A stretch of 64,000 nt of DNA from Kappaphycus alvarezii. Taxonomy: Eukaryota > Rhodophyta > Florideophyceae > Gigartinales > Solieriaceae. Under the pieces are notes generated by a model, which saw only the letters and a program-made list of their open reading frames with translations, was not told where the DNA came from and did not search any database. The DNA lies in assembly GCA_002205965.3 (NCBI GenBank), contig NADL03000529.1, positions 248,001 to 312,000 on the forward strand. The letters are read 5' to 3'. The stretch's first letter is position 1; each line of letters begins with the position of its first letter. Below, piece by piece: positions 44,658 through 56,329 of this stretch. The position numbers and the translations under genes are program-made.

Positions 44658-45425
44658 ATGAGGATGAATCAACGTTTTAAAGACCAAGACTCTGATTTCG
44701 TGCAGCATCATCTCTCTGAAGATCGTATTCCATCTCGAAATACCTCTCCGAGTACGAGGAAAACGGACCTAGGAGGAATATTTCACGATGATATAAATGT
44801 GAGCAGTGGGTGAGATGTAAATTCTCTTTCTATGTATCCAGCTATCGAACGTACAAGACAGACGAAAGTTTACTTACCCACAACTGCAAGATCTTTCCTC
44901 TGGGAGTACCTTGCCCACGATCACTGTTGACCAAGACGATATCGACCTCCCTTGTAAAGATACTCAGCAAACACAATTAAATGACATACAAGACTTTATA
45001 AAAGCAATGAAAGATGAGGTATGCGCAAGTTTGAAGGGTGAAATAAATTTATTTTTATCAGAGATCAGGCGCGAAATGTGCAATTTATCAAACGGCATGG
45101 GTCTAATCGAGAAATCTATCAGTAACGAGCTCTCTTTATTGGTCCTAACTGGAAGCAAAGAGCCTAGAACAAGTCTGGTATCAAATGTAAAATACGTCTG
45201 GATATATATATGCAACATAAAGATATCACTTTCAACTCCAATGTATTATCTATCGAGCTGTCCTTTAGCTTTCCTATTATTTTTGAGAAACAGCCCAATA
45301 GAGTAAGGGTTAGTGATTTGTTGCTGCTGAGTTTTATTGGAGAGGCAATTCTTGTACTTCCGCTCAGTCTTCAGATTAGTTATATTAAGGAAAACTATGG
45401 GGGCGGTATCAAGACGCAACCCTAA
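44658..45425 (+). CDS. hypothetical spliced gene with coiled coil
   Basis: Exon 1 44658-44798 starts ATG AGG ATG (MRMNQRFKDQDSDFVQHHLS). A 43-nt GTGAGC...ATCCAG intron (44799-44841) joins in frame to exon 2, which reads LSNVQDRRKFTYPQLQDLSS then an amphipathic helix (DIQDFIKAMKDEVCASLKGE; LFLSEIRREMCNLSNGMGLI). A weaker GTCTGG...AAAG intron (45173-45222) would connect phase-correctly to a hydrophobic exon 3 (SDLLLLSFIGEAILVLPLSL) ending TAA 45423-45425, about 224 residues in all; without it exon 2 runs to 45306. No homologue recognised. Absence of stops and clean phases argue for a living gene or recent pseudogene. Confidence 0.45.
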
Positions 45426-45673
45426 GATTTCAAGTTTGGATTTTTTTCAAATGTATTGTACAATTTTTAACCACACGAATTCAGTAGCTTCTTAAGCGAG
45501 AGGTACCATTTCGTGAATGAAGGTATCTCGAAGAACATACCACATTGAGGTAACACGAAAAAGAAGTACGGTAAGTTTTCTGGTTGCATACACCGCCCTG
45601 TATTTTTAAACAGGAGTTACGGTGACAAAAACCATATTTTTTGCGCACAGATGCTGCTTGAAGCAATGAAAGA

Positions 45674-46437
45674 ATGAAAGAAAGAAGAGAACCAAAGAAA
45701 AGATACCTTTTAATACTAAATTGCCGTGTCTTGCGCCAAAACAGTGTATTGTCTTCTCTAGGGTCGTTGCACAAAGTGTGTGAGAATATGAGGATATTGC
45801 TCTACTCCGATGTGGTATTCTTGGACGATTCGTGGACTCTGCAAAGACCTCCAGTTGATGAAATTCATTATTCAAAATTATCATTCATGGTTTAGCAATC
45901 AACACTGGACTCATGTACGGATGAGGAGTTGGGTCAGAGAGTTGCGCAAATCCCTGATGCTCATAAAATCTCTTATGAAGATGTACACAAGGAAGCAGAT
46001 GTAATGAACAAGTTTATTTTTGAGACATTACTCGCTGAAATTAAAGAAGTTGTTATCCATTCTTAATACAATGTAACTGTAGTGCAGAATGATGATAAGA
46101 AAAGAAAGGCCGGAGTATAATTGCCAATGTTGACCAGCAACATAAGGCTTATGTTGCGAGCAGCTACCCAAAGGGTTACTCGTACATTTACTCTATCGGT
46201 TTGCTGTTGAGATTGAAGCAAGAACCCATTCCGTACGATTTTGTATGTTTCTCTCCGTTTGCAATGTTTGATTCTAGACGGGTTGTCACGAATCAAACAC
46301 AGCGAACTCTTGTATGTAAATCCGGATCATATTTATCAGAAAGCATTTTAAGGGTTTTATTTCAACGCACACTGGCAATATTTACGTCTGGTCAATTCAA
46401 ACGTCAGAGTTTGCTTGAAAAGCTTGAAAAATAATAT
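45674..46437 (+). pseudogene. hypothetical protein, interrupted
   Basis: From about 45725 one frame reads NSVLSSLGSLHKVCENMRIL and SWTLQRPPVDEIHYSKLSFM, is stopped by TAG at 45893, and continues in the same frame as DSCTDEELGQRVAQIPDAHK and NKFIFETLLAEIKEVV to 46065. After stops a second open piece (46201-46434) reads PYDFVCFSPFAMFDSRRVVT. Protein-like composition, no recognised domain. The minus-strand frames over 45481-45884 are less convincing. Confidence 0.35.
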
Positions 46438-47124
46438 CTCAGACTAAATCGAAAGGAACATAAATATAAAAATTAACGCTCTTAATGAATTAATTGTAGT
46501 AGAATAAGGTATGGAAAGTAGCGCGAGAACCATACCTCAAGAGGATGATACAATTATACATTATGCCGTAGTGGGAGTCAAACTTTTATGAAAGAAGTAA
46601 GCAATTATTTAAAAAGTTGATTTTGATCATATTATTCGTCTTCTATTAAATATGGTGTCTGTAGTTCTGTGGTAATACCTCTAGGATCTAAATTGTGGAA
46701 TCATGTCATCGTTATCTAAAACTGACCGCTTGTGTTCCATTACCACACTTGATACCACTTCATATTCATTACTGGATTTATCACATAATTTACAGTAATG
46801 GTACAGGGTACCTCTTCTTATACAGTGATTTATCTCCGGTAACTGTAGCTGGTCAGTGCTAGCCAGATCACCGATAACTGTTGTAGTCCCGAAATAAAAT
46901 GGAACTATCCTAACACAGAATCCATGCAATGGATCCGTTGCCCTTTTAAAGAAGCAAATTACAGCTAAAATAACCGTTCTTGGTCTATATTCTTCATATT
47001 ATCTGTCTTTTTTTTATACGAGGACAACAAAAAAAACTGTTTTTCATCTCCAAATAGCAACAAAACTTTCATTGCTGTGCGTCAGTCAAGGACATTAGAC
47101 CATTTCGGTTTGTCGATGCATGTG
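46438..47124. other. AT-rich spacer, no supported gene
   Basis: An 82-codon minus frame at 46681-46929 has no recognisable motif. The stretch ends at the left LTR of gypsy-B. Confidence 0.3.
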
Positions 47125-47485
47125 TAGTATATGGAAGACATCTACTAGAATGATGAACGAAAGACACGGAGGACATAGGCAGCTACTTTGGGCCGCATAA
47201 CACCCTAAAAAGCTGAAGTGGAAGAAAAGCATCAGATAGTGATGCTGTTCGCGATACAACCGGTATCGGCTAGCGATCATTAAGAGCGGTTCGGTCGAAG
47301 CGCGATTAAAGGTTGAAGTGTTCTTCTGAGCTCGATGACTCCAAGGATTACGGAACAGACGCTGGCTAGCTTCTTGAGTACACGACAACCTGCAATTGAA
47401 AGTGAAGAGGATTGAAACACAATCCAAACAGTTGGCTACCTACTGAACTCTAAAATTCCGGTTGCAGAAGTCCTGCAGAACGTAG
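47125..47485 (+). repeat. left LTR of gypsy-B, distal part inverted
   Basis: 47125-47250 matches 50972-51096 in the same orientation (shared GGACATAGGCAGCTACTTTG-like block). 47283-47485 instead matches 51097-51297 as reverse complement (for example CGGTTCGGTC here against GACCGAACCG there). In this copy TGTTCGCGATACAACCGG follows the direct part; read in reverse it would make an LTR ending ..CGCGAACA, the expected CA terminus, so I infer that this left copy carries the inversion. Confidence 0.7.
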
Positions 47486-47534
47486 ACTGTCCCACGAACC
47501 ATCCTGCATCTGGCCTAAGGGAACCTAGCGCCTC

Positions 47535-47705
47535 TCAACATTTCCTTCCTAGTAGCCGACGACTATTTGGCATGTGAGGAGCTTCTCATCGGCAGACCAG
47601 TACTCCAACACCTTCGAGTTGACACAAACACACTACTGGATAACAACAGATTTGCTCTGAATGGCGCCGACTGTTCTGACGTCAGAAATACCACCTCCAT
47701 TTCAC
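47535..47705 (+). pseudogene. gypsy-B aspartic protease C-terminal remnant
   Basis: FLVADDYLACEELLIGRPVL then QHLRVDTNTLLDNN fits the end of gypsy proteases (LLIGLPVLRHLGVD). The DSG active site and everything upstream are missing, so the deletion that removed gag also removed the protease core. The frame continues through ADCSDV to a TAA just inside the start of the RT frame. Confidence 0.55.
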
Positions 47706-47727
47706 AGGTGGGTATGTCAGCCAAATA

Positions 47728-48918
47728 ATGGTAGCTCGTTTGAATGGAGAGACATCTCCATCACCACAGCCCTATTCACAGCCTCCTCTTTCTGCCCGTC
47801 CTAGAGTATTTTACGACTCAGCTCGACGCGACGACGATCCTTTTCCAGACCCGAGCCTCCTTGATCCGGTGGACAGCGACCAACAGGACAAAATTCTCAA
47901 TGCTGTAGAGGACATGATTAACAATGCTATTCATAATTGGATGCCAAAAATAGAGTCTGTGGAATTGCATAAAGTCGCATTCGAACATATTGATACTTTC
48001 CGCACCTCACTATCGTCTGGACCTCTGGCTAAAGTCGCAGCATTGAAGATCGCCCTGACGCATGATTCCCGTCCTATTCGCGTCCGTCTGAGAAAGTATT
48101 CACAAGAACAACGCAAATCCTTGAAAAATATCGTCTCCGATCTTGTACGAACCGAAATGGTGTACCCTAACACATTTTCACCCTGGGCTTCAGCTCCTTT
48201 TATCGTGCCCAAACCAGGACCGGCGCGATTTTGCTGCACTGTGGACTTAAGACCTGTCAACCAATACACAGTGTGTCATCAGTTCCCAATGCAAAACATA
48301 GAACAGGAACTCCTGAAGTTGACAAACTCCCGTTTCCTTGCAACATTTGGTCTTTCGCTTGGATATTGGGAGTTTCTTTTATACAAAGATTCGCAAGAGC
48401 TGCACACTTTCGTAACTCCTGATAGTGTTTTCTCACCAACAAGAGTGCTTCATGGCACCACCAATGCCACCATACATCTACAGTCCGCCCTTGCAACAAC
48501 GTTTCCAACCGAGCTCTTGAAGAAACTATTTTACTGGCTAGACGATATTTTCTTGCACAGTGCCACTTCCAAAGGTTTACTTGAAGGCATTCGAACTCTT
48601 TTTCGCACATGCGCTCAGTTCTCCATAAGGCTACATCAAAAGAAGTGCATCTTGTTTGCAACATCCGTACGTTGGTGCGGTAAAATCGTGTCAGCTGAAG
48701 GAGTCCGGTATGACCCGCGTCATCTTGACGGACTCACCAACATGGAGCCACCCAAAACCGGAGCCCACCTACAACAGTTCATTTGTGCAATGCAGTGGGT
48801 AAGAACGGGAATTCCCAATTTTGCAGTCATGTTCGCACCCCTACACGAGTTCATGGAAAGAGTGTATGGAAAGGCAGCGAAACGCAAGAAACACGTAGTT
48901 TCATCAGTAATATTATAG
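47728..48918 (+). pseudogene. gypsy-B reverse transcriptase
   Basis: The longest frame of the window, 396 codons. Linker with DDPFPDPSLLDPVDSDQQ, then RT: LTHDSRPIRVRLRKYSQEQR, PFIVPKPGPARFCCTVDLRP (motif 1), ATFGLSLGYWEFLL, where motif A should be FDLSxGYWQ and the catalytic Asp is Gly, and the motif C region LFYWLDDIFLHS with WLDD intact, followed by HQKKCILFATSVRWCGKIVS (thumb). Loss of the motif A aspartate predicts an inactive polymerase although the frame is open. Confidence 0.8.
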
Positions 48919-49540
48919 TCTATGGCATGGGGTAAGAAAGAAGTCGAGTCTTTCAGTCAATGCAAGCTTGCTCTGCAAAACCTCGTCACGTTGGCACATC
49001 GAAATGAAACCAGCGTTCATGTATTTACACAGACGCGTCAGACACAACTTTTTCTGGTATTGTTACTCAAGTTCCCATCGAAGATCTCTGCAAGCCTCAT
49101 AAGTATCAACGTTACACACCTCCAGCCTTTTGCTCGGGACGGTTCAATGCTACTTAGTTGGTATGGTCCACGCCGGAAAAGGAGGGCTACGCAATCACGG
49201 CAACTGTTGAGAAAACGCACTGAATAGCCGCAACTCCGGCAGGGTTTGACCTGTTCACGGACCAAAACAACCTGATTTTTCTCCTCGATCCCCTCTCCCT
49301 TGTGCCAGATCTTAGCCAATATTCGACTCGTAAGGTGCTACGGTGGACTGTACGATTTAGCGCCTATCTGTATACTTGTTTTCATATCAGCGGGTTCGAC
49401 AATGTCTGGACAGATATGTTTATCCGCTGGGCGGCCAAACACACAGTTTGCCGTCTTCTGAAGATACCTGTATTGTTCTCAGCAGACTCGGACTCATTCT
49501 GCTGGCCATCTTCAGAAGAGATAGCCAAACAGCAGTAGGA
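48919..49540 (+). pseudogene. gypsy-B RNase H
   Basis: 48922-49010 continues as WGKKEVESFSQCKLALQNLV. A frameshift then gives CIYTDASDTTFSGIVTQVP (first RNase H Asp in TDAS), later STPEKEGYAITATVEKTH (Glu), a TAG, FDLFTDQNNLIFLLDPLSLV (Asp in TDxNNL) and VLRWTVRFSAYLYTCFHISG. All three acidic residues are present, in two frames. It removes the RNA strand during cDNA synthesis. Confidence 0.7.
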
Positions 49541-49544
49541 CAGC

Positions 49545-50961
49545 TTGGCGCTATGCCCCTCAGACGCGAAGCATGCAGACGGACTTTGGAAGACATCTAA
49601 TGGAGCCATCTGGATCCCAGACTGTGCGGAAAATATTCAACTTCGACTGTGCATTATTGGCCACACGGGAGCAGCCGGACATCGAGGTAGAGAGGCAACA
49701 GCGAAAACCCTCAGTACGTTCTACAGTTGGAGCACTCTTCATGAAGATGTGAGTATGTTCGTTAAGGCCTGCATTCACTGCATCTCTACCGTCGGGGTAG
49801 AGAAAGTGCCGAGACCTTTTGGACCAGCTTTGTATGGCACGAAACCGAACGATTTACTTCAGTTTGACTATATAGAGATAGTAAAATCAATGCAGGACCA
49901 AATTACATTCCCATGATCCCAGATGACCACTCGGACTACAAGTGGTCCTTTGCTACACCTGTAACTTCGGCTGAGAATGCTGCTCTGGCCATCGTTGACT
50001 AGTTTGCAGCATTCAATTTACCTCAGTGTCTAATTTCTGATGGCCCGACACACTTCAAGAATGAAACCTTGAGACTGGTATCCAAAGCGCTGCGTGTTGA
50101 CCACAAATTCACGCTGCCTTATACCCCATGGAGCAACGGAGCGGTGGAAAGACTTGGGCAAAGAGTTGTTCGAGCCTTTCGCGCAATTTTTTCGGAGCTT
50201 CAATGGATTTCAAGGGGTGACCAGACCTTCTATCAGTCATTCAGAGCGTTCTTAACAATACCCAGTCCCCTCACCGAAACAAAATCGCACCTCTCACTGC
50301 GTTTCTCGGCATGGAACCAACTACTCCTGTTGCTACATTTCTTCGCACAGCAGTGGCAAAACCATTAACCATGACAACTGCCAAGCTGGAACGATGCATT
50401 AACATGAAATCTCTCCAGGCAATGGTAGTTGGTTTGCATCCGATGGTTCATAGCACTCTGGATCGTAACAAGAAAAGATCAAGAGCTACTGCTTCGAAAG
50501 GGAGAAAGCCAAACTTTTGCAGAGGAGATTTTGTGCTCGTCGCTCGAGAGCAATTCTTTGCAGGATAAAACCTGGCGTTGCGCTGCCGAGGGCCTCGTTG
50601 AATTACCCAAGTCCTTTCTGACTACGTATTTCAAGTTGAGAATCTACGAAATGGAGCTTGACGTGAATTACATGGAACGAGAATCAAGTTTTATCACGAT
50701 GCATCTTTAGACACTAACGCTATCATGCTGCATGTTCTAGAAACTGGCATGCAAATTGCCCGCTTGCTGCAACTCCTAGAAACCAATGATGGTTTCTTTG
50801 TTCATGGTTCGCTGGAAAGGACTGAAGACGTCTGAAGACACTTTGGAACCGCTAAAACGATTGTATGAAGATGTTCGAAATATGTTTTTCAGACATTTGC
50901 GTGGCAAGAAAATCAACACAAAACTTGCTCAAAAAGCCCGCAATGAACTCGATCTTTGAAG
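49545..50961 (+). pseudogene. gypsy-B integrase with chromo-like tail
   Basis: 49545-49916 has the HHCC finger (IIGHTGAAGHRGREATAKTL; FVKACIHCIST) and LLQFDYIEI, the first catalytic Asp. A frame change gives DDHSDYKW and NLPQCLISDGPTHFKNETLR (second Asp), then 50069-50368 YTPWSNGAVERLGQRVVRAF (catalytic Glu). DDE is thus complete across frames. 50311-50700 continues the C-terminal domain (FCRGDFVLVAREQFFAG). From 50700 a chromo-like segment (LLETNDGFFVHGSLERTEDV) runs to a TGA at 50959-50961. It would direct integration, possibly to particular chromatin. Confidence 0.7.
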
Positions 50962-50971
50962 AGAGGGAGGG
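50958..50971 (+). promoter_or_regulatory. polypurine tract of gypsy-B
   Basis: GAAGAGAGGGAGGG directly precedes the right LTR start (TGGTATTTGG at 50972) and overlaps the end of pol. This is the position and composition of a plus-strand primer tract. Confidence 0.7.
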
Positions 50972-51303
50972 TGGTATTTGGAAAAAATTTACTGGAATGA
51001 TGAACAAAACACACGGAGGACATAGGAAGCTACTTTGGGCGGCATAAAACCCTACAAAGCTGAAGTAGAAGAAAAGCATCAAATAGTGATGCTGGAAGAA
51101 GACAAACAGGACGTCTGCAGCCGACAGCTTAGACTTCAGTGGGCAGCCAACTGTTTGGATTGTGTTTCAATTCCCTCACTTTCCATTGCAGTTCATTGTG
51201 TACTTAAGACGCCAGCCTACGTCTGCTCAGTAAACCTTGAAGGCATCGAGCTCAGAAGAACACTTCACCTTTTAACCGCGCTTTGACCGAACCGCTTACA
51301 ATG
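50972..51303 (+). repeat. right LTR of gypsy-B
   Basis: Starts TGGTATTTGG after the polypurine tract. 50972-51096 is collinear with the left LTR; 51097-51297 is inverted relative to it. The match stops after GACCGAACCGCTT, so the last part of the LTR (about 40 bases present in the left copy) is missing or diverged here. Confidence 0.7.
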
Positions 51304-52634
51304 TTCATTCGAATTTTTGACGCACACAACGTGCTAGCATCCCGACCTTATGTTGTTCCAACCATTGATTCAAGTCTAAAAAACATTGCTCGTACTGAGA
51401 ACTGACCCAAGAAATTATTTCAGGAAACATTGCAGCTCCAGCAAATTTATCGGAGTCCAATGAGTTAGGAGTAGCCATTAATCTATCTAATCTGGAATAT
51501 TTTTCTTTTTTTCGAAATAGTTGACTACGAGAATCAATTTCCCGTTGTTTCAGAAGGTTTTTTTTGAAATAAAAAGAAAAAGACAATCCACCCAGTTGGT
51601 TAATACTTTTCATTTGTATCTGTCAGCAATACTGCTCCTTAATCGAAAAAAATCCCCCAAAACACCTCATTTATGGCAAAAAGGCCTCATTATCTCTTCA
51701 TGATGGAATTAATTCAGTACCGCAACCCTGCGTTGCCATTTTTTGAACAAAAAAAATGTTCTACAGCGATTAAGTGTATACTCTTGAGATTATGTTTTGA
51801 GATACATCCTTTTAATTGCCTGTAAACATATTCAAAACACAGTTTCATGAATTCAAGACAGTTCTAAAAGGTTAGAGGTGAGACCTTATAAAATTCAACT
51901 AGCCAACGAAGTTCTAGATTTTCGTAACAATTTTTTTCAGATTCAGCGCAGAGATTTCTAACAGATGAGACATATTCCTTAGAAGTTCGATTCAACTATT
52001 TGATATTTTTTTAGCGAAGGTTTCCGCAGGCAAATTCAACACTCTGTGCTACGACAATTTTAACCTCAGGCCATAAATACTTGCAAAAAAAAACTAATTT
52101 CTGCAGTTTTCCCAGCAACAGAAAAGATTCCCGAATGAGAGTGCACTCATCCAAGTAAACTACCGTTCCCTTAAATTATTTCAGAACTGTCTTAAATTCA
52201 TGAAAGTGTTTCACTCATCCAATTTCTAAATCAACACTCCGTTTTTATTCCAGTAAGTGACATGTATACTCCACTTTCTGACTATTGAGTGTATAAAGTC
52301 GAGAAGGGGTTGAAATCTTCAGTATGCAACAATAATCAATACACGTAATACCTACTTCCATATCTCAATAACCACTGATTGCGCGAGTCAACATTATTTC
52401 TGAGGTAATTTGAAGTCAATAATACGGTGTTGTGTCTGCTAGTCCGGCAGAGGTCTCCGCCTACCGAAACAGCGTCACGTTCATCACATTTAGTTTAATT
52501 CTCGACTTTTTGTCTGCAAATGGTTATTGTGGTTTTGCTTAAAATATAACAGCGCATCCATAGTTAGGATCTAGATTGCACCACCATATTTCCAAAGAGA
52601 ATGAACAAAAAAGGGATGATACATTAGGACAGGA
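51304..52634. other. AT-rich stretch without a supported gene
   Basis: Stops in all frames; the longest frame (102 codons, minus, 51305-51613) has no recognised motif and begins right at the LTR edge. Confidence 0.3.
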
Positions 52635-53219
52635 CTAAGACGAGTTTTGTACCTTGCGAATGTCGAAGAAAGTACAAATGGTATTAGGTTGCTCGAAATC
52701 ACCATGTTCTCCGTCTGAACCATCATCACACGCTAAATTACCAGAGAGGTTTTCAGAACAACTTTCTCGGCACAATTTATTTGATACATGTTTGGTAATG
52801 ATTGGATTCTGTTTTTCCGTCTGTCGAAAGATCTGGCCATCCAGGATACACACATTGTTCATTTCAGAAGATAAATAATGTTTTAACATTTCAATGTGTA
52901 TATATGGTCAACACCAGGGGAAAAGCAATATAAGTTACCATTAAGCAAGAATCGATAGTCAATTTCTTCGTAGAACCTGTTTTTGTTCACAAAAAACTGT
53001 ATTTTTGGGCATGTAAAGTGATTCTAGATCCCTCATTATTGATATACTCTCAACAGCTGTCTGTATGAATTCAAATCCAGTACTGGATGCTTTGAAGTCA
53101 TTTCCGGTGAACATAAAATCGAAAAACGCAGGATTCATAACATCCAGAATTGCCCAAGATGACGGCAGTACAACTAAAATAAGTATTGTTTCCACTGGTT
53201 CAGTACGTACCAATCCCAA
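52635..53219 (-). pseudogene. hypothetical protein, two in-phase open segments
   Basis: 53219-52959 (VLPSSWAILDVMNPAFFDFM; SISIMRDLESLYMPKNTVFC) and 52889-52635 (SSEMNNVCILDGQIFRQTEK; GNLACDDGSDGEHGDFEQPN) are in the same frame. Between them another frame reads RFYEEIDYRFLLNGNLYCFS, so two compensating frameshifts or an intron starting at a GTAACT could bridge it. An 88-codon plus frame (53065-53331, KNAGFITSRIAQDDGSTTKI) overlaps, and I cannot exclude that it is the real one. No family recognised. Confidence 0.3.
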
Positions 53220-54741
53220 AATGGTTTTAGGTTACGTGCCAGGTTTCATATTATCGTTTGAAGATATGGAGTCAAAATATGTATTTCATTCAATGGTTTG
53301 GTTGTACGTGATACCTTCGACCATAGAATAACGTGTAATCTCGAAACCTTGTGATAGTGTTTTTTTGATTTTTTGGGAGTCGTAACACCAGTTGATGCGT
53401 AGTTTTCGTTGATTCCTTCCTTATTTTCCGTTATCTATCTGTTCCTATTTTCCTACCGCACGTTATATGCGTGCCTCTACAGTGGCCTTTGCAGGCTTCA
53501 CCATTACAGCCCACCTTCCAGCAAATGTGCTTACAGTGCTGGGTTTCTCTTTCCTACGTCACAACCAACTACAGTACTTGACCTTCAACCTTCCGGTGTG
53601 CTTCGAAAGCTACATCGTCCCCTCAGCCCCCTAACTCTTCACTTCAGTCCTGCGACACCTAACCAATCTCGAGATCCAGCACCGTGTACCATAATAGGCT
53701 GTAAAATATGTTCAAGAAGCGTTTTTAACGCAAATGACAGTCATGTAGCAGAAAACCCGGCTTAATTGATAATACTTTAGTCTTTGCACATATTTGTGTA
53801 GATACAAAGCGTAATGATGTGATTATGAATCTTAGAGTTCACTGCGTTCGCTACATTTCGATTTGATCTTATTATTTGTGAATTAAATTTCAATTGTATA
53901 CATTATATTGATTGTAATGATCAATGATGAAGAGCAAGCTTCACAATAACAGTTTCAACATGAACATTGAATTACTGTTCATTCACAATTTCATTCTTGA
54001 TTTCAGAAAGTCCAAATTCGGTTCTCGACTGGTCAATCGAGATTTATTGTTAAAATCAGGACTGTCCCCGCTCTCACACAGTTCATAGGAGTTTCCTCCA
54101 TCGCCCTTTCCAAAATCATTTTGTCAGACCTCGGAGAACATTCCAATTTCTTCCCCAAACTCAAAACGACAATTTTACTTTTCTTTTGAAGTTTTGTCGT
54201 ACACTGATCTCAACAGATCATAGTACAATGTCTCAGAGGGTTCTTTTGTATCAATATTAACAATTTCAATTGTAATATTACTATTTAGCCATCCAGTATG
54301 CCGTGCGGAATGGGGATTCGAAGGTGGACTGGGATATTTTTTGATGCAATTCTGTGGAGAACAAATAGCTTATAAATCAGTTTCATTCATATATCTTATT
54401 TCTTGAACGTCAAACTCATCCGTTCTTTTGGCATTAAATTCTTGTGATGCCCTTTTTCGCCTTATTTTTCGAATATCAGAAAGCACATTCGCCCAAGCAG
54501 ACTAAAGATTCCTTGACCCTTGTATATGCAGACCTGTAGTGCACAAGATAGATACTCAATGAAGCAAATTTTATTCTTTCCTAATCATCTTGTTATGCGC
54601 AGGGAACTGGGTCCCGAATGGACTTGCGAAAGGGGATCTAAATTGAAAATTAGTAAATCTGTAGTGCTTCTTTTCGAAAATTGATGGCTTCACATCTTCG
54701 AAACACCTTACAAATGTAATCATTACACTTTAGTATTGTTA
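53220..54741. other. mostly non-coding; one GC-richer patch
   Basis: A 118-codon plus frame at 53409-53765 sits on a locally GC-richer patch (53500-53690), Ser/Pro/Leu-rich and ending with a CTIIGCKICSRSVF Cys cluster. It could be an exon, but neither start nor splice sites are clear. From 53766 to 54741 I see nothing; the stretch ends at the pogo TIR. Confidence 0.3.
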
Positions 54742-54762
54742 CAGCAGTCTCGCAATAATTGA
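54742..54762 (+). repeat. left TIR of the pogo element
   Basis: Starts CAGCAGTCTCGC, preceded by TA. It differs from the right TIR at two positions over 20 bases. Confidence 0.75.
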
Positions 54763-54834
54763 AACAGCTCCATTACACGCCTTGAGTTTGAATTATAGTG
54801 CGGTTTCAATAACCACGATACACGTGGGCAACTT

Positions 54835-56329
54835 TCATGCCTTATTTACAAGAGCATAAGCGGCCAATTTGACCCAGGTTTGCATGAAGAAGTCAGTGAT
54901 CATCCTCTTCTGCTTAGAGCTGAGCCGATAAAGTCTAAGGGAATTTTGGGCATCCCTTAACGTCTTCAAAGATTGACTACCCATCTCAGAGCAGTGCTCC
55001 TCAAAAATACGTTTTGCGAGGGACAACACACGCAATTGCTCACAGACAGACGGTAGCCCAATGTCATCATTACGAATGGCATTACAGTCCAAATCTGAGA
55101 ACTTATCGTTATTATCCTTGGCCAGCTCATTAAGATCAACAAAATCAGACAATAAGACATCATCTGTAGCAAATTCAATGCAATCGTTCTCGTCCACTGG
55201 GTTAAGTAGCTCCAATTTACCCATATGGCAGCGTACAGGCACAAGCATTGCGATGGGTTCTTCTACTTCCAGCCGAATTTTCTTATCTGTAGGATTACAA
55301 ACATTGGAAAGAACCATCAGATCACTCCTACACTGGGGATACTCGAGAATCCCTGTATGCCTCCGTCAATTAGTAATGATGCTGTCTGGTAGCTCCCTCC
55401 AAATTTGATTAAACCATTTCATAGCAGTGATCACATCAATTTTGTATAATTCTTTGGCATTCTCATCAACTAAATCAAAACCTCTTTCCATTTGCATGGA
55501 TCGGAACCGCAGTTTCATTGCTGCAATAATGCCGGCATACATTGGCTGTAGCTTTGAAGTGGTATTCAGCGGAGGATAAAACACAGAAGTGTACTTCAAT
55601 TGCGGTAGGGTTTGACGCACATTATGCGCACTGCAGTTGTTCATTATTAGAGCTGTTCTTGAATTAGACGTAGAACCAATCCACTGATCGAACCTAGATA
55701 ACCATTCTAGGAAAATAATTGCGGACATTCACGCTTTCTTATTCGCGTGGTAGTCGAATCCCAGTTTTATCCCTGTATTCCCTCCAAAACATCTCAGTTT
55801 GCACGAATTTCCTATCAGCATCAGCTCAAAGCCCCAGGAAACGTCCGCTTGCAACATGGCATGAATTTTATCCTGTCCTTTGCTTTTTTCCGTCCCGATA
55901 AACGTTCTGTGGCAATAGTTACATACGATGCCATCCGATATAAAAGTCCAGATTCATCACAAATAAAAACTTCCTTTGGATCATACTTAGACAACGCCTC
56001 TTTCATCTTTGGTATTTCCGGTTCCAATACTGTATCATCTGCATCCCCACTCTCGCCATGGGAATTGAAACCCCGTAGTACCCACCGTTTTTTAAATTTA
56101 GCGAGGTAACCCTCGGATAACTTCAGATGTGGTTTCTTGTCATCTGTAAACCGTAATTAGTTCTATCCTGAATGTTGTGTGCTTTTCCATATATCATTGA
56201 GCCGTTTATATTCCGGTGATTAGATTTCTGGTCAATAACCCAGCGGAATACGGCTTCCTGTAGGGCATGATTAGCCCCTTTCTTATCCCGAGTGCGCCTT
56301 GAAATAACATTATTTGGTTGAGCGACCAA
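54835..56329 (-). pseudogene. pogo/Tigger transposase (DDE_1), two catalytic Asp lost
   Basis: Frames in order: 56329-56123, CENPB-type HTH relic (NHALQEAVFRWVIDQKSNHR; GSMIYGKAHNI); 56027-55821, EALSKYDPKEVFICDESGLL with the first catalytic Asp present and ERLSGRKKAKDRIKF; 55728-55366, ALIMNNCSAHN, where DNxxAH should be (Asp to Asn, codon 55639-55641), and NTTSKLQPMYAGIIAAM, where QPLDxGII should be (Asp to Tyr, codon 55537-55539). TGA at 55366 interrupts the ITN-W-RHTGI motif and the same frame continues to 54835 with a Leu-rich acidic C-terminus. Two frameshifts and one nonsense codon. 56330-56770 holds the leader and probably the first HTH, unreadable. Confidence 0.8.

Larger units (their letters stand above)
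47125..51303 (+). mobile_element. Ty3/gypsy element gypsy-B, gag-less
   Basis: LTR-protease(remnant)-RT-RNase H-integrase-chromo-like tail-polypurine tract-LTR. Integrase after RT identifies Ty3/gypsy. The family resembles gypsy elements I know from oomycetes (WLDD box, FTDxNNL, DDHSDYKW). Gag, primer binding site and the protease active site are deleted just inside the left LTR. GC-richer and with longer frames than the copias, so probably younger, yet broken by frameshifts and stops. Confidence 0.75.
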
